Shown: positions 32,755 to 42,942, numbered from the stretch's first letter. The stretch is DNA of 54,079 nt from Thioalkalicoccus limnaeus (GCF_041197575.1 NZ_JBDKXB010000025.1:1-54079), one strand, 5' to 3'. The notes: generated from the sequence alone by a model not told the origin. Translations and numbers: made by a program.

Positions 32755-34575
32755 TCAGGGTGTGATCTCGACGAGAGCCTCGTCCGGATTGACTGCATCA
32801 CCCTTCGACACATAGACCGCGGTGATAGTGCCCGAGATCGGCGCCTGGATATCCGTCTCCATCTTCATCGCCTCGGTGATCAGCAGCGGTTGACCGGCCT
32901 CGACCTGGTCACCCTCGGCGACGAGGACATCGACGATGTTGCCGGGCATCGAGGTCGTGACATGCCCCTCCTTGGTCGGTTTTGGCCGCTTGCTGGTCGT
33001 GCCCTTGTGCTGAGCGCCGGACGCGCCGCCGCTCAGGACCAGCTCGTCGAGGGTCTCGACGACGACCTCCTCGGGGACGCCGTCGATGGCCAGATAGAAG
33101 TGCCGTTCGGACTGCTCCTTGTGGCCGGCGCCGGTGACCTTGACGTGGTAGGTCTCGCCGTGGATCGCGACGTTGAATTCGGTCGGCGCGTGCTGATTCT
33201 CGCGCTCGGTCGGCGGTGGCTCGAGCGGCTCCGGCACCAGCGTGCCGGCAGCCCGGTGTTCGAGGAAGGTGCGTCCGATCTCCGGAAACATCGCATAGGT
33301 CAGGACGTCTTCGGGCGTTTCGGCGAGTGGGCCGATCTCGCCCGTGAGCTTGTCCATTTCGTCCTTCAGCAGATCCGCCGGGCGACACTCGATCAATTCT
33401 TCCTTGCCGACGGCCTGCTGTTGCAGAGTCGGCTCGACCGGGGCCGGTGCTTGTCCGTAGCCGCCCTGCAGGTAGCGCTTCACCTCATTGGTGATGGTCT
33501 GGTAGCGCTTGCCGGTCAGCACGTTGAGCACGGCTTGGGTGCCGACGATCTGCGAGGTCGGCGTCACCAAGGGTGGATAGCCGAGGTCGGCGCGAACCCG
33601 TGGAATCTCGGCGAGGACCTCGGCCATCCGGTCGAGTGCATTCTGTTCCTTCAGCTGATGCGCGAGATTCGAGATCATGCCGCCCGGGACCTGGTTGGTC
33701 TGGACACGCGTGTCGACGCCCGTGTACTCACTCTCGAACTGGTGGTAACGCTTGCGGACCTGATAGAAATACATGCCGATCTCCTGGATCTTCTCGAGAT
33801 CCAGGCCCGTGTCGTAGGGCGTGTCGCGCAGGGCCGCGACCAGGCTTTCGGTTGGCGAGTGCGAGGTCCCGCCGGCCATCGACGAGATCGCCGTGTCGAT
33901 GTGCTCGCAACCGGCCTCGATGGCCTTCAGATGGCACATCTCGGCGAGGCCGGCGGTCGCGTGCGAGTGCAGATGCAGCGGCAGATCGACGGCGTCCTTC
34001 AGCGCCTTGACCAGGTCGCTCGTTGCGAAGGGCGTCAACAGGCCAGCCATGTCCTTGATCGCGATCGAGTCACAGCCCATCGCGGCCAGCTCGCGGGCCA
34101 TCTGCACGAAGCCACGGCTGTCGTGGACCGGGCTCACGGTGTAGCAGATGGTGCCCTGGGCGTGCTTGCCGGCCGCCTTGGTCGCCTCGATCGCGGTCAC
34201 CAGGTTGCGCAGGTCGTTCAGCGCATCGAAGATCCGAAAGACGTCCATGCCGTTGTCCGCGGCGCGCGCGACGAAGGCGCGCACCACGTCATCCGAATAG
34301 TGGCGGTAGCCGAGCAGGTTCTGGCCGCGCAGCAGCATCTGCAGCCGCGTGTTCGGCAGCGCCTCGCGCAGCAGCCGCAGCCGTTCCCAGGGGTCTTCCT
34401 TCAGGAACCGCACGCACGCGTCGAAGGTGGCCCCGCCCCAGCACTCGAGGGACCAGTAGCCGATCGCGTCGAGCTTCGGACAGATCGGCAGCATGTCGGA
34501 AAGCCGCATCCGTGTGGCCAGCAGGGATTGGTGGGCGTCGCGCAGGACGACATCGGTGATATGGACCTTTGGCAT
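32755..34575 (-). CDS. pycB: Pyruvate carboxylase subunit B / oxaloacetate decarboxylase alpha-type protein
   Basis: The 606-residue protein starts VHITDVVLRDAHQSLLATRM, the HMGL-like carboxyltransferase domain with Asp and His metal ligands (LHLHSHATAGLAEM). A conserved linker domain follows, then a C-terminal biotinyl domain with the biotin-accepting K571 in EAMKMET. With the adjacent biotin carboxylase subunit it most likely forms a two-subunit pyruvate carboxylase that makes oxaloacetate. An oxaloacetate decarboxylase sodium pump would need beta and gamma subunits, which are absent here. Confidence 0.94.
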   Translation of the reverse strand: MPKVHITDVVLRDAHQSLLATRMRLSDMLPICPKLDAIGYWSLECWGGATFDACVRFLKEDPWERLRLLREALPNTRLQMLLRGQNLLGYRHYSDDVVRAFVARAADNGMDVFRIFDALNDLRNLVTAIEATKAAGKHAQGTICYTVSPVHDSRGFVQMARELAAMGCDSIAIKDMAGLLTPFATSDLVKALKDAVDLPLHLHSHATAGLAEMCHLKAIEAGCEHIDTAISSMAGGTSHSPTESLVAALRDTPYDTGLDLEKIQEIGMYFYQVRKRYHQFESEYTGVDTRVQTNQVPGGMISNLAHQLKEQNALDRMAEVLAEIPRVRADLGYPPLVTPTSQIVGTQAVLNVLTGKRYQTITNEVKRYLQGGYGQAPAPVEPTLQQQAVGKEELIECRPADLLKDEMDKLTGEIGPLAETPEDVLTYAMFPEIGRTFLEHRAAGTLVPEPLEPPPTERENQHAPTEFNVAIHGETYHVKVTGAGHKEQSERHFYLAIDGVPEEVVVETLDELVLSGGASGAQHKGTTSKRPKPTKEGHVTTSMPGNIVDVLVAEGDQVEAGQPLLITEAMKMETDIQAPISGTITAVYVSKGDAVNPDEALVEITP

Positions 34576-34592
34576 CGTTCGTCGATCTCGGG

Positions 34593-36011
34593 TTACAGGC
34601 CGGCGTGGGCGGCGATGGCGGCGGCGATGGCGGCGGCGATGTGCTCCTTGCGCCGTTTGCTGGAGTAGGCCAGCAGTTCCGGATGGGCCTCGAGGAAACC
34701 GGTATCGAAATGGCCGCGACGGAAGTCCGGGTGGTTCAGGATGGCGAGGTAGAAGGGGATCGTGGTCTTGATCCCGTAGACCCCCATGTCGCGCAGCGCG
34801 CGCCGGCCGCGTGCGACCACGTCGTCCCAGTTGAGTGCCCAGACGACGACCTTGGCGAGCATCGAGTCGTAGTGCGGCGGTACCCGGTAGCCGGTGTAGA
34901 TGCAGCCATCGGTGCGCACGCCTGGGCCGCCCGGGGCGTAATAGTGCGAAATGCGCCCGAAGCTCGGCAGGAAGTTGTTCTTCGGATCCTCGGCATTGAT
35001 GCGGAACTGGATCGCGAAGCCGCGGCGCTGGATCTGATCCTGGCGAAAGCGCAACGGCAGTCCGGCCGCGATGCGGATCTGCTCCTCGACCAGGTCGACG
35101 CCGGTGATCGACTCGGTGATCGTGTGCTCGACCTGGATCCGCGTGTTCATCTCCATGAAATAGAAGCGGCCGTTGGCGTCTTGCAGGAATTCGACGGTTC
35201 CGGCGTTCGTGTACCCGACGGCACGGGCTGCCAGCACGGCGAGACCGCCGACATATTGCCGCTCGGCCTCGTCGAGCTGCGGCGACGGGGCGATCTCGAT
35301 CAGCTTCTGGTTGCGGCGTTGGATCGAGCAATCGCGCTCATAGAGGTGAATGCAGTGCCCATGTTGATCGGCGAGCACCTGCACCTCGATATGGCGCGGG
35401 TTCACGATGCAGCGTTCGATGAAGATCTCGGCGCGACCGAAGGCCTTGGTCGCCTCGGAGATCACGCGCTCGTAGTTCTGACGCAGCTCCGTGGCGTCGT
35501 TGCAGCGCCGGATCCCGCGGCCGCCACCGCCCGATGTGGCCTTCAGCATGATCGGATAACCGATCTCGTCGGCCATCGCCAGGGCCTCGTCGAGGCTGCC
35601 CAGGTTCCCAGGACTGCCCGGGGTCACCGGCACACCGGCCCGTTGCATCGCAAGCCGCGCCTCGGTCTTGTCGCCCATGCGCTGGATCACGGCCGCCGAA
35701 GGCCCGATAAAGGTGATGCCACGCCGTGCGCAGGCCCGGGCGAGCTCCGGATTCTCGGACAGGAAGCCATAGCCGGGATGAATCGCATCGCAGCCGGTGG
35801 CGAGCGCCAGATTCACGATGCGGTGGACATTCAGGTATCCGGCAAGCGGATCGCTGCCGAGGCTGTAGGCCTCGTCGGCCTTCTTGACGTGCAGCGAATA
35901 ACGATCGGCCTCGGAATAGATGGCCACCGAGCGGATGTCCATCTCGGCGCAGGCGCGAATGATGCGCACGGCGATTTCACCGCGGTTGGCGATCAGGATC
36001 TTTCGGAGCAT
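34593..36011 (-). CDS. pycA: Biotin carboxylase, pyruvate carboxylase subunit A
   Basis: The 472-residue ATP-grasp biotin carboxylase has KILIANRGEIAVRIIRA, HPGYGFLSEN, the glycine-rich loop ATSGGGGRGIRR, and FYFMEMNTRIQVEHTITE. It carboxylates biotin on the partner subunit, using ATP and bicarbonate. It precedes pycB by 17 bp on the same strand. The C-terminal end, KEHIAAAIAAAIAAHAGL, is Ala-rich and low complexity. Confidence 0.94.
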   Translation of the reverse strand: MLRKILIANRGEIAVRIIRACAEMDIRSVAIYSEADRYSLHVKKADEAYSLGSDPLAGYLNVHRIVNLALATGCDAIHPGYGFLSENPELARACARRGITFIGPSAAVIQRMGDKTEARLAMQRAGVPVTPGSPGNLGSLDEALAMADEIGYPIMLKATSGGGGRGIRRCNDATELRQNYERVISEATKAFGRAEIFIERCIVNPRHIEVQVLADQHGHCIHLYERDCSIQRRNQKLIEIAPSPQLDEAERQYVGGLAVLAARAVGYTNAGTVEFLQDANGRFYFMEMNTRIQVEHTITESITGVDLVEEQIRIAAGLPLRFRQDQIQRRGFAIQFRINAEDPKNNFLPSFGRISHYYAPGGPGVRTDGCIYTGYRVPPHYDSMLAKVVVWALNWDDVVARGRRALRDMGVYGIKTTIPFYLAILNHPDFRRGHFDTGFLEAHPELLAYSSKRRKEHIAAAIAAAIAAHAGL

Positions 36012-36461
36012 CGGGTCCTCTCTCTCGCGGTGTCACATGCGCGGGTCAATCACGCTCGGGCCGAACCGATCCCAGTGTTCCCGTCGAGCGCCCTTCTATC
36101 GAAATCATCATCGAAACTCCCGCGTCAGCGGTGCGTTGGCGGCGCTGAGACCGAATCGGTACGTGTTGCGGCGCAATATACCGGATGGGCGCAGGGTCGA
36201 AAAGCGCAAGGCGCGGCGAGCCGCCGGACTTGGCCTACACTCTAAGGGGGGTCGAGGGACCTTGAACAACCCCTGGCATGGGCCTTCAGTGACGACGCAC
36301 GTCGCGGAGCGCCCTGTCCGGCGTGCTTCGTCCTCGTGTACTGGCCCGCATGGATACGACATGGCGGCCCCTAACCAGTGGCGGCGTCCGGGCGGTCTCG
36401 AGGGGCCTTCGATGCGCTCGTCACGGCAATGGCCGGCCATCGACGCAACCTAGAGGTGGAC
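36012..36461. other. Intergenic, 450 bp, divergent promoter region
   Basis: This gap lies between the divergent pycA and uspA genes and should hold both promoters. No gene, repeat or clear operator was recognised in it. Confidence 0.5.
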
Positions 36462-36950
36462 ATGTCTGACTCAACCTACCGACATTTATTGCTGGCCACG
36501 GATCTGACGCCGGAGGGCCAACCGGTGATCGAACGCGCCAAACAGCTGCGCGACATCTTCGGCGCGCGTTTGACACTGCTGCATATCCTCGCGAACCTGC
36601 CTACGGCGGTCGAGTACATGCCGATGTCCTATTCCGGGGACATGATCTTGCCGAAGGGCTTCGATCTCGAAAACGAGCTGCTGACCCTGGCGCGCGCGCA
36701 ACTCGATGAACTGGGTGAAATCTTGTCCGTGCCCCCGCCGGACCGGCTGATCAAGATCGGGACGACCGGGTATCGCATCGACGCGACGGCCGACGAGTTG
36801 GGCGTCGACCTGATCGTCATCGGCAATCGGGGCCGCCACGGCCTGCGTGCATTGTTCGCGCCCTCGACATCGAAGGCCGTTCTACGCGTGCAATCGTGCG
36901 ATGTGCTCTGCGTGCCGATCGGCGGGCGTGACGATGACCAGGGTTCGTGA
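36462..36950 (+). CDS. Universal stress protein UspA family
   Basis: A 162-residue single-domain Usp: YRHLLLATDLTPEGQPVIERA at the start, and the ATP-binding loop VIGNRGRHGLRALFAPSTSK (G-x2-G-x9-S pattern), then VLCVPI. The ATG at 36462 follows AGAGGTGG. It is convergent with the DUF349 gene, 31 bp away. Confidence 0.92.
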   Translation: MSDSTYRHLLLATDLTPEGQPVIERAKQLRDIFGARLTLLHILANLPTAVEYMPMSYSGDMILPKGFDLENELLTLARAQLDELGEILSVPPPDRLIKIGTTGYRIDATADELGVDLIVIGNRGRHGLRALFAPSTSKAVLRVQSCDVLCVPIGGRDDDQGS

Positions 36951-36980
36951 GCCGACGGCGCATGGCGTGTTCGATACGTG

Positions 36981-39839
36981 TCAGCTCGCGTCATCGTCGC
37001 CTGTCTGGCCGCGCTGCTCGAGCGCGTCGCACGCGCGGGCGAAGCGCTGCTCGAGCGCCGGATCGGCGGGCGCCGGGCCGCACAGGTACCACTGAGCAAG
37101 AAGGCCGGCGGCATTGGCCAGCGGGTCCTGCTCGCCGGCGGCCATCCGTTCGGTCAGGCGGGCGACCTGCAAGGCCAGCCGGTCGCCGACGCGTTCGGCC
37201 GGCGAGTCGACCTGGGCCAGGATCTCGAGCTTCAGGCACAGCGCCTCGCGCTCTTCTTGGTTCTCGGCCAGCAGCTCCAGCGGCGGCGGATCGCCGCGCT
37301 CGGCCATCGCGAGCGCCGTGGCGAAACGCGCGCCGATCGCTGTCTGTATGCCCTCGTCAGGGTGCCGCGGAAGTCCGCTCCAGCGTGTCTTGAGCGCGGC
37401 CAGGTCATCGGGATCGGGGCGGTCGTCGGTCACCGTCCGTTCAACCAGCGCACAGATCTCCGCCTGTTCGGCGAGGAGGGCGAAGCTGGCGCGGCGGTCC
37501 CGTTCCTTGCGCTGTCGGAGGCTGTCGCGCACGGTTTGGCGGGCATTACGCCAGCGTTGACTGATGGCCGCGGCGGCCTGTCGCGGCACCGGTAGATGGC
37601 TCGTGTCGCGCCAGCGCTGGTCGATCTCGCGCAGGGCCTGTTCGATCTCGCTCGCGGAGGCCTCGCTCGTCGCCAGTGCCAGGGCCTCGTCGCAAATGGC
37701 TTCGCGGCTCGCTTGATTGTCCTGCTGTTCGCTGGTGCGCGCCTCGATCTGCGCTCGGCGCCGGCCGAAGACCAGATCGCAAGCGGCGCGAAACCGCCGC
37801 CAGAGGGCGTTCTCGTCAGCCTTGCGGCCCGGCACGGTCGTGTGCCAACGCTGTTGACAGGCCTTGGCGGCCTCGATGGCCCGGTCGAGATCCGGCTGCT
37901 CGGCCAGCGCCTCGACTTCGGCGATCAGCTCTTCGCGAAGGTGGCGGTTCCGTGTGCGCTCCGTGTCCAAATGTCGGTCGAGTCGCCTCAGCGCCGCGTG
38001 GAACCGGCGTTCGAGTGGCCGCCGGTGGCGGATCTCGACCGGTCCCAGCTCGGACCAGGAGCGGCGCATCTCGCGTTCCGCCTTGACCGCCTTCTTCCAG
38101 TCCATCCGGTCCCAATCGACGCGGTCGAGAAAGGTTTCGAGCTCCTGACAGAGTTGTTCACGTGCCCGGCGGTTGGCTTCGCGCTCGGCCGTCTGTCGTT
38201 CCAGATAGGGGCGGCAACGCTGGTAGACTTGGTCGGCGCTGGCCTGGAACTGTTCCCAGCGACGTTGATCGGCCGGCGCGCCGCCTTGATCGAGCGACTT
38301 CCAGGCCGTTTGCAGTTGCCTGAGCTCGTCGACCAAGGCCTCGTCCGGGAGGTCGCGCTCAACCAATTCGTTGACGGCCTGGCACAGGGCTTCGCGCTGC
38401 TGGTCGGCGCCCCAGCGTCGCCAGCTTTGCAATTCCTTGACGCGCGGCGCGGTGGCACGGATGTGATGCTGGATCTCGCCGTAGGCCTGTCTTGGCAAGC
38501 CGCTGGCCTGGGCCAGGTCGATGGTGGCCTGGAGGCTTTGGAGGAGGGGTTCGGCCCGCTTGAGCTCGCCGGCGGTGAGGCTCTCGGTCAGGGCCGCGAG
38601 CTTCGCTGGCACCTGCGTGAGCCGCTGCTCGGCGTGTTGGCGCTGTTTTTGCCAGCGTTGTTCGAGCGTGGTCCCCGCCTCGTGCAACGCCTCGGCGAGA
38701 TCAGCCGGGAGCCGGCGGTCGCCACCGAGTCTTCGTGCATCCTGGATCAGCGGCAGGACCTGGCCCTTGTTCAAGGGTTGGGTCAGCGCCAGCGTGTCGG
38801 CCAAACGGACGAGCAATGCCCGTGCCTGTTCGTGGTGGGCGCGGTCGTCACGCAAGCGGGTCAGTTGCTGTTGAAGCTGGTCGAGGGCTTCGGCGAGGCG
38901 CTTGTCCGCCCCGGTCTTCTTGGTCTCGGCGGCTGTTGGGTCAGCCGTGGTCAGTTGTTCGGCCCGTTCCCTCAGTGCGACGATCCTGACCTCGTCGCCC
39001 GATGCGACGGCGTCATTCAGTTCCGCGAGCAAGGCCTCGATGGCCGCGTGGCGTTCGGCCAGCGCCCGTTGCTTGGCTGCGCGTTCGTCATTCCACGCGC
39101 GGTATTCTTCGAAGGCCGCGAGAAAACGAGCGCGTCCGGCATCATAGCGCGTGCGCGAGGTCTCATCGGCCTCGTCCGCGATCCGGGCCCAGTCACGTTC
39201 GATCAGGTCCAACATGCCGCGGTCTTGCTCCCACTGTTCGAACCGACCGAGTCGCTCGATCTTCTCGCACAGCTCGGCGCATTGTGCGCGGATGCGCAGC
39301 GGCCGGGCCTCCTGCTCGGCCATGGCCTTCAGTCTGTCCTTGGCGAGACGATAGACGCGCTTGTCCCGTTTGCCGATCTCACGTGCCACCCGTTCGAGCG
39401 CGGCCTTGTCGGTCAGGCGCTCGACAGCGGTCTGGCGGTTGCCCGCGAGCGGATCGCGCAGCGCGCACTGGCCAAGGGTCGCGGCCGATGTGACGCGCTC
39501 GATGGCCGCATGGCGCATCTCCGGCTCGTGGGCCGTGGTTGCGATCTGCTCGAGGGTGCGTTCATCGTCGGTCGCGGCCAGTTCGGCGAGCCGCTCGTCG
39601 AGCGGCAGACGAGGCTCGGCGAGGCCACACAGCAGGTGACGGTAGCGGGCCCAGGCAACGTCGCGGACCCCGGCATCCGGATCCGCGGCGGCGATCCGGC
39701 GCAGATCCGCGAGACCCGACAGGCGCCGGCAGGCCTCGCGGCGCGCCGCGACATCGTCGCTGTCGCGGATCTCGCGGTCGAGGGCTCGCGGATCCGCGGC
39801 ATCGACCCGCCTTTTCTTCAGGAAGCGCTCGAAGATCAT
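36981..39839 (-). CDS. Long DUF349 domain-containing coiled-coil protein
   Basis: A 952-residue, very charged, helical protein with several DUF349-type units, e.g. WKSLDQGGAPADQRRWEQFQ, WSELGPVEIRHRRPLERRFH, and WHTTVPGRKADENALWRRFR, each with the W...LG...RRL..RF pattern. The N-terminal 150 residues have HEAT-like repeats (LADLRRIAAADPDAGVRDVAWARY). Its cellular role is unknown. Length is in the range of long gammaproteobacterial members. Confidence 0.9.
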   Translation of the reverse strand: MIFERFLKKRRVDAADPRALDREIRDSDDVAARREACRRLSGLADLRRIAAADPDAGVRDVAWARYRHLLCGLAEPRLPLDERLAELAATDDERTLEQIATTAHEPEMRHAAIERVTSAATLGQCALRDPLAGNRQTAVERLTDKAALERVAREIGKRDKRVYRLAKDRLKAMAEQEARPLRIRAQCAELCEKIERLGRFEQWEQDRGMLDLIERDWARIADEADETSRTRYDAGRARFLAAFEEYRAWNDERAAKQRALAERHAAIEALLAELNDAVASGDEVRIVALRERAEQLTTADPTAAETKKTGADKRLAEALDQLQQQLTRLRDDRAHHEQARALLVRLADTLALTQPLNKGQVLPLIQDARRLGGDRRLPADLAEALHEAGTTLEQRWQKQRQHAEQRLTQVPAKLAALTESLTAGELKRAEPLLQSLQATIDLAQASGLPRQAYGEIQHHIRATAPRVKELQSWRRWGADQQREALCQAVNELVERDLPDEALVDELRQLQTAWKSLDQGGAPADQRRWEQFQASADQVYQRCRPYLERQTAEREANRRAREQLCQELETFLDRVDWDRMDWKKAVKAEREMRRSWSELGPVEIRHRRPLERRFHAALRRLDRHLDTERTRNRHLREELIAEVEALAEQPDLDRAIEAAKACQQRWHTTVPGRKADENALWRRFRAACDLVFGRRRAQIEARTSEQQDNQASREAICDEALALATSEASASEIEQALREIDQRWRDTSHLPVPRQAAAAISQRWRNARQTVRDSLRQRKERDRRASFALLAEQAEICALVERTVTDDRPDPDDLAALKTRWSGLPRHPDEGIQTAIGARFATALAMAERGDPPPLELLAENQEEREALCLKLEILAQVDSPAERVGDRLALQVARLTERMAAGEQDPLANAAGLLAQWYLCGPAPADPALEQRFARACDALEQRGQTGDDDAS

Positions 39840-39912
39840 CGCTTTCTATCGACCTCTGCGTCTTGTTGCTCGCATGCGCGGACCGGCGCGCCCCGGGGCG
39901 GGTGGAGACTGG

Positions 39913-40557
39913 TCAGTAGGTTGCCCGGTCGCCAACGAAGGGGTTGTGGCGGCGTTCTTCACCAAAGCTCGACATCGGGCCGTGGCCAGGGATGAAGCGG
40001 ATGTCATCGCCGAGCGGGAACAGCCGTTGGCGAATCGAGTCGAGCAGATCCCGGTGGTTTCCGCGCGGGAAATCGGTGCGGCCGATCGAGCCGGCGAACA
40101 GCACATCGCCGACCTGCGCGAGGCGGTCATCGAGGTCCACGAATACCAGATGCCCCGGCGTGTGGCCAGGGCAGTGGACGATGGTCAGGACGCGGTGACC
40201 GATCCGTATCTCGTCATCGACCGTCAGCCAGCGATCCGGTGTCAGCGCGTCGACCTTCGGCAGCCCGAACATCTGACTTTGCTGGGGCAGAGATTCGAGC
40301 AGGAAGGCATCGTCGGGATGAGGTCCGGCGATGGGTACGGACAGCTCGCGGGCCAGTCGTGCGGCGCCTCCGACATGGTCGATGTGGCCATGCGTCAACA
40401 AGATCTGGGTCGGAATCAACCGGTCGTCGGAAATGGCCTGATGGATCCGTTCCAGATCGCCGCCGGGATCGACGATCGCGGTCTCGCGCGTGGCGTCGCA
40501 CCAGAGCAGGGTGCAGTTCTGTTGAAAGGGCGTAACGGGGAGGATGCGATGTGGCAC
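39913..40557 (-). CDS. Metallo-beta-lactamase-fold hydrolase (YcbL/glyoxalase II type)
   Basis: A 214-residue protein with the di-zinc motif H56-x-H58-x-D60-H61 in LLTHGHIDHVGG, the second ligand set in VHCPGHTPGHLVF, the bridging Asp in VGDVLFAGSIGRTDFP, and the final His in FIPGHGPMSSFGEER. YcbL-type enzymes act on thioesters such as S-lactoylglutathione. The upstream context gives no further clue. Confidence 0.93.
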   Translation of the reverse strand: MPHRILPVTPFQQNCTLLWCDATRETAIVDPGGDLERIHQAISDDRLIPTQILLTHGHIDHVGGAARLARELSVPIAGPHPDDAFLLESLPQQSQMFGLPKVDALTPDRWLTVDDEIRIGHRVLTIVHCPGHTPGHLVFVDLDDRLAQVGDVLFAGSIGRTDFPRGNHRDLLDSIRQRLFPLGDDIRFIPGHGPMSSFGEERRHNPFVGDRATY

Positions 40558-40645
40558 AGGTGTGGCAGCTCGGCAGGTTTGGGCCGTCGTTCGAGGCCGG
40601 CGGGCCGGACATGGGTCGAGCCCGTCGTTGGACAGGTTGTCGGTT

Positions 40646-40882
40646 TCAGTTGCGCAGGAGCTCGTAGAGACGGTCCTTCAGCAGCAGCCGTTCCTTCTTG
40701 AGGTCTTCGATGGTTTCGTCGGCGACCGGTACGCCCACCTCCTCGAGCGAACGCACTCGGGCATCGAGTTGGTCATATTCGTCCATCAAACTGGCAAACT
40801 GCTGATCGGAGGCGCGCAGCGCGGCGATTTTGTCCGTGAGTTCCGGAAACTCATGGAATAGGTCATGGGGTTCGCCTAGCAT
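40646..40882 (-). CDS. DUF465 (YdcH-like) small coiled-coil protein
   Basis: A 78-residue helical hairpin: HDLFHEFPELTDKIAALRAS then FASLMDEYDQLDARVRSLE and LKKERLLLKDRLYELLR. This is the DUF465/YdcH pattern; function unknown. ATG 40882 is the natural start; an ATG further upstream lacks family similarity. Confidence 0.9.
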   Translation of the reverse strand: MLGEPHDLFHEFPELTDKIAALRASDQQFASLMDEYDQLDARVRSLEEVGVPVADETIEDLKKERLLLKDRLYELLRN

Positions 40883-41237
40883 TGAAATCGGGTCCTCGTC
40901 GAAGACGGTCGAGGCGGCTCGACCGCGTGGTGATGATGAGCTATGACTTGGTGGGCGGCCATTCGAAACCTGCAACGGCTCAGTTTGCCCATGTCACCGA
41001 GGTGACAAGGCATTTTAACCCGGTGTTTCCCAAGGATACCAACGAAAGCGGGCCGCGTTCATCAGGCTGCCCCCCAAACCGCCAGACCTCGGGTGACTCC
41101 CTCCGAGGTGTCGCACCGGCCCCGTCGCGCCCTGTGCCAAGTGCCGCTGGGGTCGATGTTACGAACGCCGCCGAGACAGCCGCCCAGGATGCACGCCTCG
41201 CCGTCTGGTCCGTCGCTCGCGGTCGTGCGGAGGTCCG
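40883..41237. other. Intergenic, 355 bp, no recognised gene
   Basis: Upstream of the DUF465 gene and downstream of the OmpH-like gene. No gene, repeat or clear regulatory site was recognised. Confidence 0.4.
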
Positions 41238-41759
41238 TCACTTCGTGTTGGCGTTGAGCCGTTGGATGACGGTGGGCGTCAGATCGAGCGCTTCGTCGAC
41301 ATAAACCAACCCGGCCTGTCCGCGTTCGAAGACGGCCGCGACCTGCCGTTCGCGGGCCACCTGATCGACCGCCTCGAGGGCCGGCCCGATGATCTCCTGG
41401 GTCATCTTTTGCTGTTCCTCCATCAGGCGGGTCTGGGTTGCCGAGGCCTGTTCCTGGAACCGTGCGATCCGCGTCTTGATCTCCTCTTCGCGTTTGCCGA
41501 TCTGCTCGTTGCTCATCAAGGGCTTGTCGCGTTCCAGCGCTTGCTGAAGCTGGCGGATCGCTTGTTCTTCCTGGGCAAACGCCATCCGCTGCGGGCCGAA
41601 CTCCTGCTCGAGACGCTCCCTGGCGCGCGTGCCGAGCTGGCTTCGCTCGAGGACCTGCTGCATATCGACATAACCGATACTGGTCGGTTGTTCGGCGAGG
41701 ACCGGGGCCGCGATCAAGAGGCCGAGGGTGAGGCAGGCGCTACGAAACAACATCTTCAT
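41238..41759 (-). CDS. Skp/OmpH-family periplasmic chaperone
   Basis: A 173-residue protein with a signal peptide (LFRSACLTLGLLIAAPVLA) and a mature part IGYVDMQQVLERSQLGTRARERLEQEF. A long coiled coil follows (residues 50-125), then the returning beta strand VAAVFERGQAGLVYVDEALDLTPTVI. This is the Skp/OmpH arrangement, a trimeric holder for unfolded outer-membrane proteins. Unlike most skp genes it is not beside bamA or lpxD, so it may be a secondary paralogue. The start follows GGAGAACG. Confidence 0.92.
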   Translation of the reverse strand: MKMLFRSACLTLGLLIAAPVLAEQPTSIGYVDMQQVLERSQLGTRARERLEQEFGPQRMAFAQEEQAIRQLQQALERDKPLMSNEQIGKREEEIKTRIARFQEQASATQTRLMEEQQKMTQEIIGPALEAVDQVARERQVAAVFERGQAGLVYVDEALDLTPTVIQRLNANTK

Positions 41760-42341
41760 CGTTCTCCATGGGTCTGGGTTGCGGTCCGGTCGGCATCGGA
41801 CCTTGCGGGCCAGGGCATGTTGCGGCTGCGGCCCGGTCATCATCGGAAGCGGGTGCCCTGAGGCCGGGTTGAATCGGCCTCGGTGAGGGTCGCATCGCTT
41901 CGTGTGATGGCCGCAGCGGCCACGCCACCCCGCGTTCTTGGCCCCGGGTGGCCTGGATTCTCGTGCCCGCGGCCTGCGGGTCAGCGGACGCCGGGGCGAT
42001 GTTCTGCCGAGCGGCTGATTCTAACCGGCCGGGATCGCGGAAGGTATGGCTTTTAGTGGTCTACTCTGGGCTCGATTCAGCGCGGTGAGCCTTGAATCTT
42101 GCGGGCTCGGGTTCCCGATAAGGCCGCGTTCTCGTCATCGCGTGGGTCGCAGGCGTCTGGGGTCTGCGTGCCGCGTCCCCGCTGGAACGAGCGGACCGCA
42201 TGCTGCCTCTTGCCTTGTCGCCGGCGCTGTTCCATGCTTGCCGCAGCGAAACGGCGAGCGCGACTTCGCATCTGAGCGGTCGTGGTCGTCGATTACCGCT
42301 TCGCTCGGGGTGTGGCGAGCATTGCCAGGAGATCCTTCAAG
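41760..42341. other. Intergenic, 582 bp, no recognised gene
   Basis: A long gap between two divergent genes (Skp-like and DUF2058). Open frames here have no family resemblance. I saw no repeat, tRNA or clear operator, only presumed divergent promoters. Confidence 0.4.
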
Positions 42342-42881
42342 GTGGGCAATTCCCTTCAGGAACAACTACTCAAGGCCGGTCTTGTTAATGAGCAACGGCT
42401 CAAGCAGGCGCGTTCGACGAAGCGCAAGCAGGTCAAACCCGTTGCGAAAGGACGATCGGCGCCGGTCGATCCGGCACGAGAACAGGCCCGTCAGGCCCAA
42501 GCGCAGAAGGCGCAACGCGATCGCGAACTGAACCGCCAGCGCCAGGAAGAGGCGCAGCGCAAGGCGCTCGACAATGAACTGCGCGAGCTGATCCATGCCC
42601 ACCGGCTGTCGCGCGACGGCGGTGACGTGGCCTTCAATTTTACCGACGGCACGGCGCTGAAGCGCCTGTACCTGCGCGCCGAGCAGCAGCGGCAGCTGGT
42701 CGCGGGCACCTTGGCCGTCGTGCGGCAGGATACCTTCTACGAGCTGATCCCGGCCGAGGTGGCCGAGCGGGTCACGGCACGTCAGCCCGAGCGGGTCGTG
42801 GTCTACAACAAACCTGGTCAGGACCTCGACTCGGACGATGAGTACGCCGATTACAAGGTACCGGACGACCTGATGTGGTGA
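42342..42881 (+). CDS. DUF2058 family protein (YaiL-like)
   Basis: A 179-residue charged protein. The GTG start at 42342, behind AGGAGATCCTTCAAG, gives GNSLQEQLLKAGLVNEQRLKQARSTKRKQ, the standard DUF2058 N-terminus. A basic coiled-coil region follows, then VAFNFTDGTALKRLYL and DDEYADYKVPDDLMW. The family is described as nucleic-acid-associated, but its biochemical role is unclear. It precedes the NYN-domain gene by 61 bp on the same strand. Confidence 0.92.
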   Translation: MGNSLQEQLLKAGLVNEQRLKQARSTKRKQVKPVAKGRSAPVDPAREQARQAQAQKAQRDRELNRQRQEEAQRKALDNELRELIHAHRLSRDGGDVAFNFTDGTALKRLYLRAEQQRQLVAGTLAVVRQDTFYELIPAEVAERVTARQPERVVVYNKPGQDLDSDDEYADYKVPDDLMW

Positions 42882-42942
42882 ATCGCCCTCGCCCGGGCGG
42901 CGGACGCCGAGGCGGACGAGGGCATAAAGGAGAATCGAAAGG

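Noticed and set aside
32755..34575. Annotation as sodium-pumping oxaloacetate decarboxylase alpha subunit
   Set aside because: No beta or gamma subunit genes are adjacent, while a biotin carboxylase subunit is, which favours a two-subunit pyruvate carboxylase.
31678..34668. A nearly 1000-codon open frame on the plus strand
   Set aside because: It is antisense to speA, an HNH gene and pycB, all clearly real; long antisense frames are expected at this GC content.
37596..39995. An 800-codon plus-strand open frame
   Set aside because: It is the shadow of the DUF349 gene on the minus strand.
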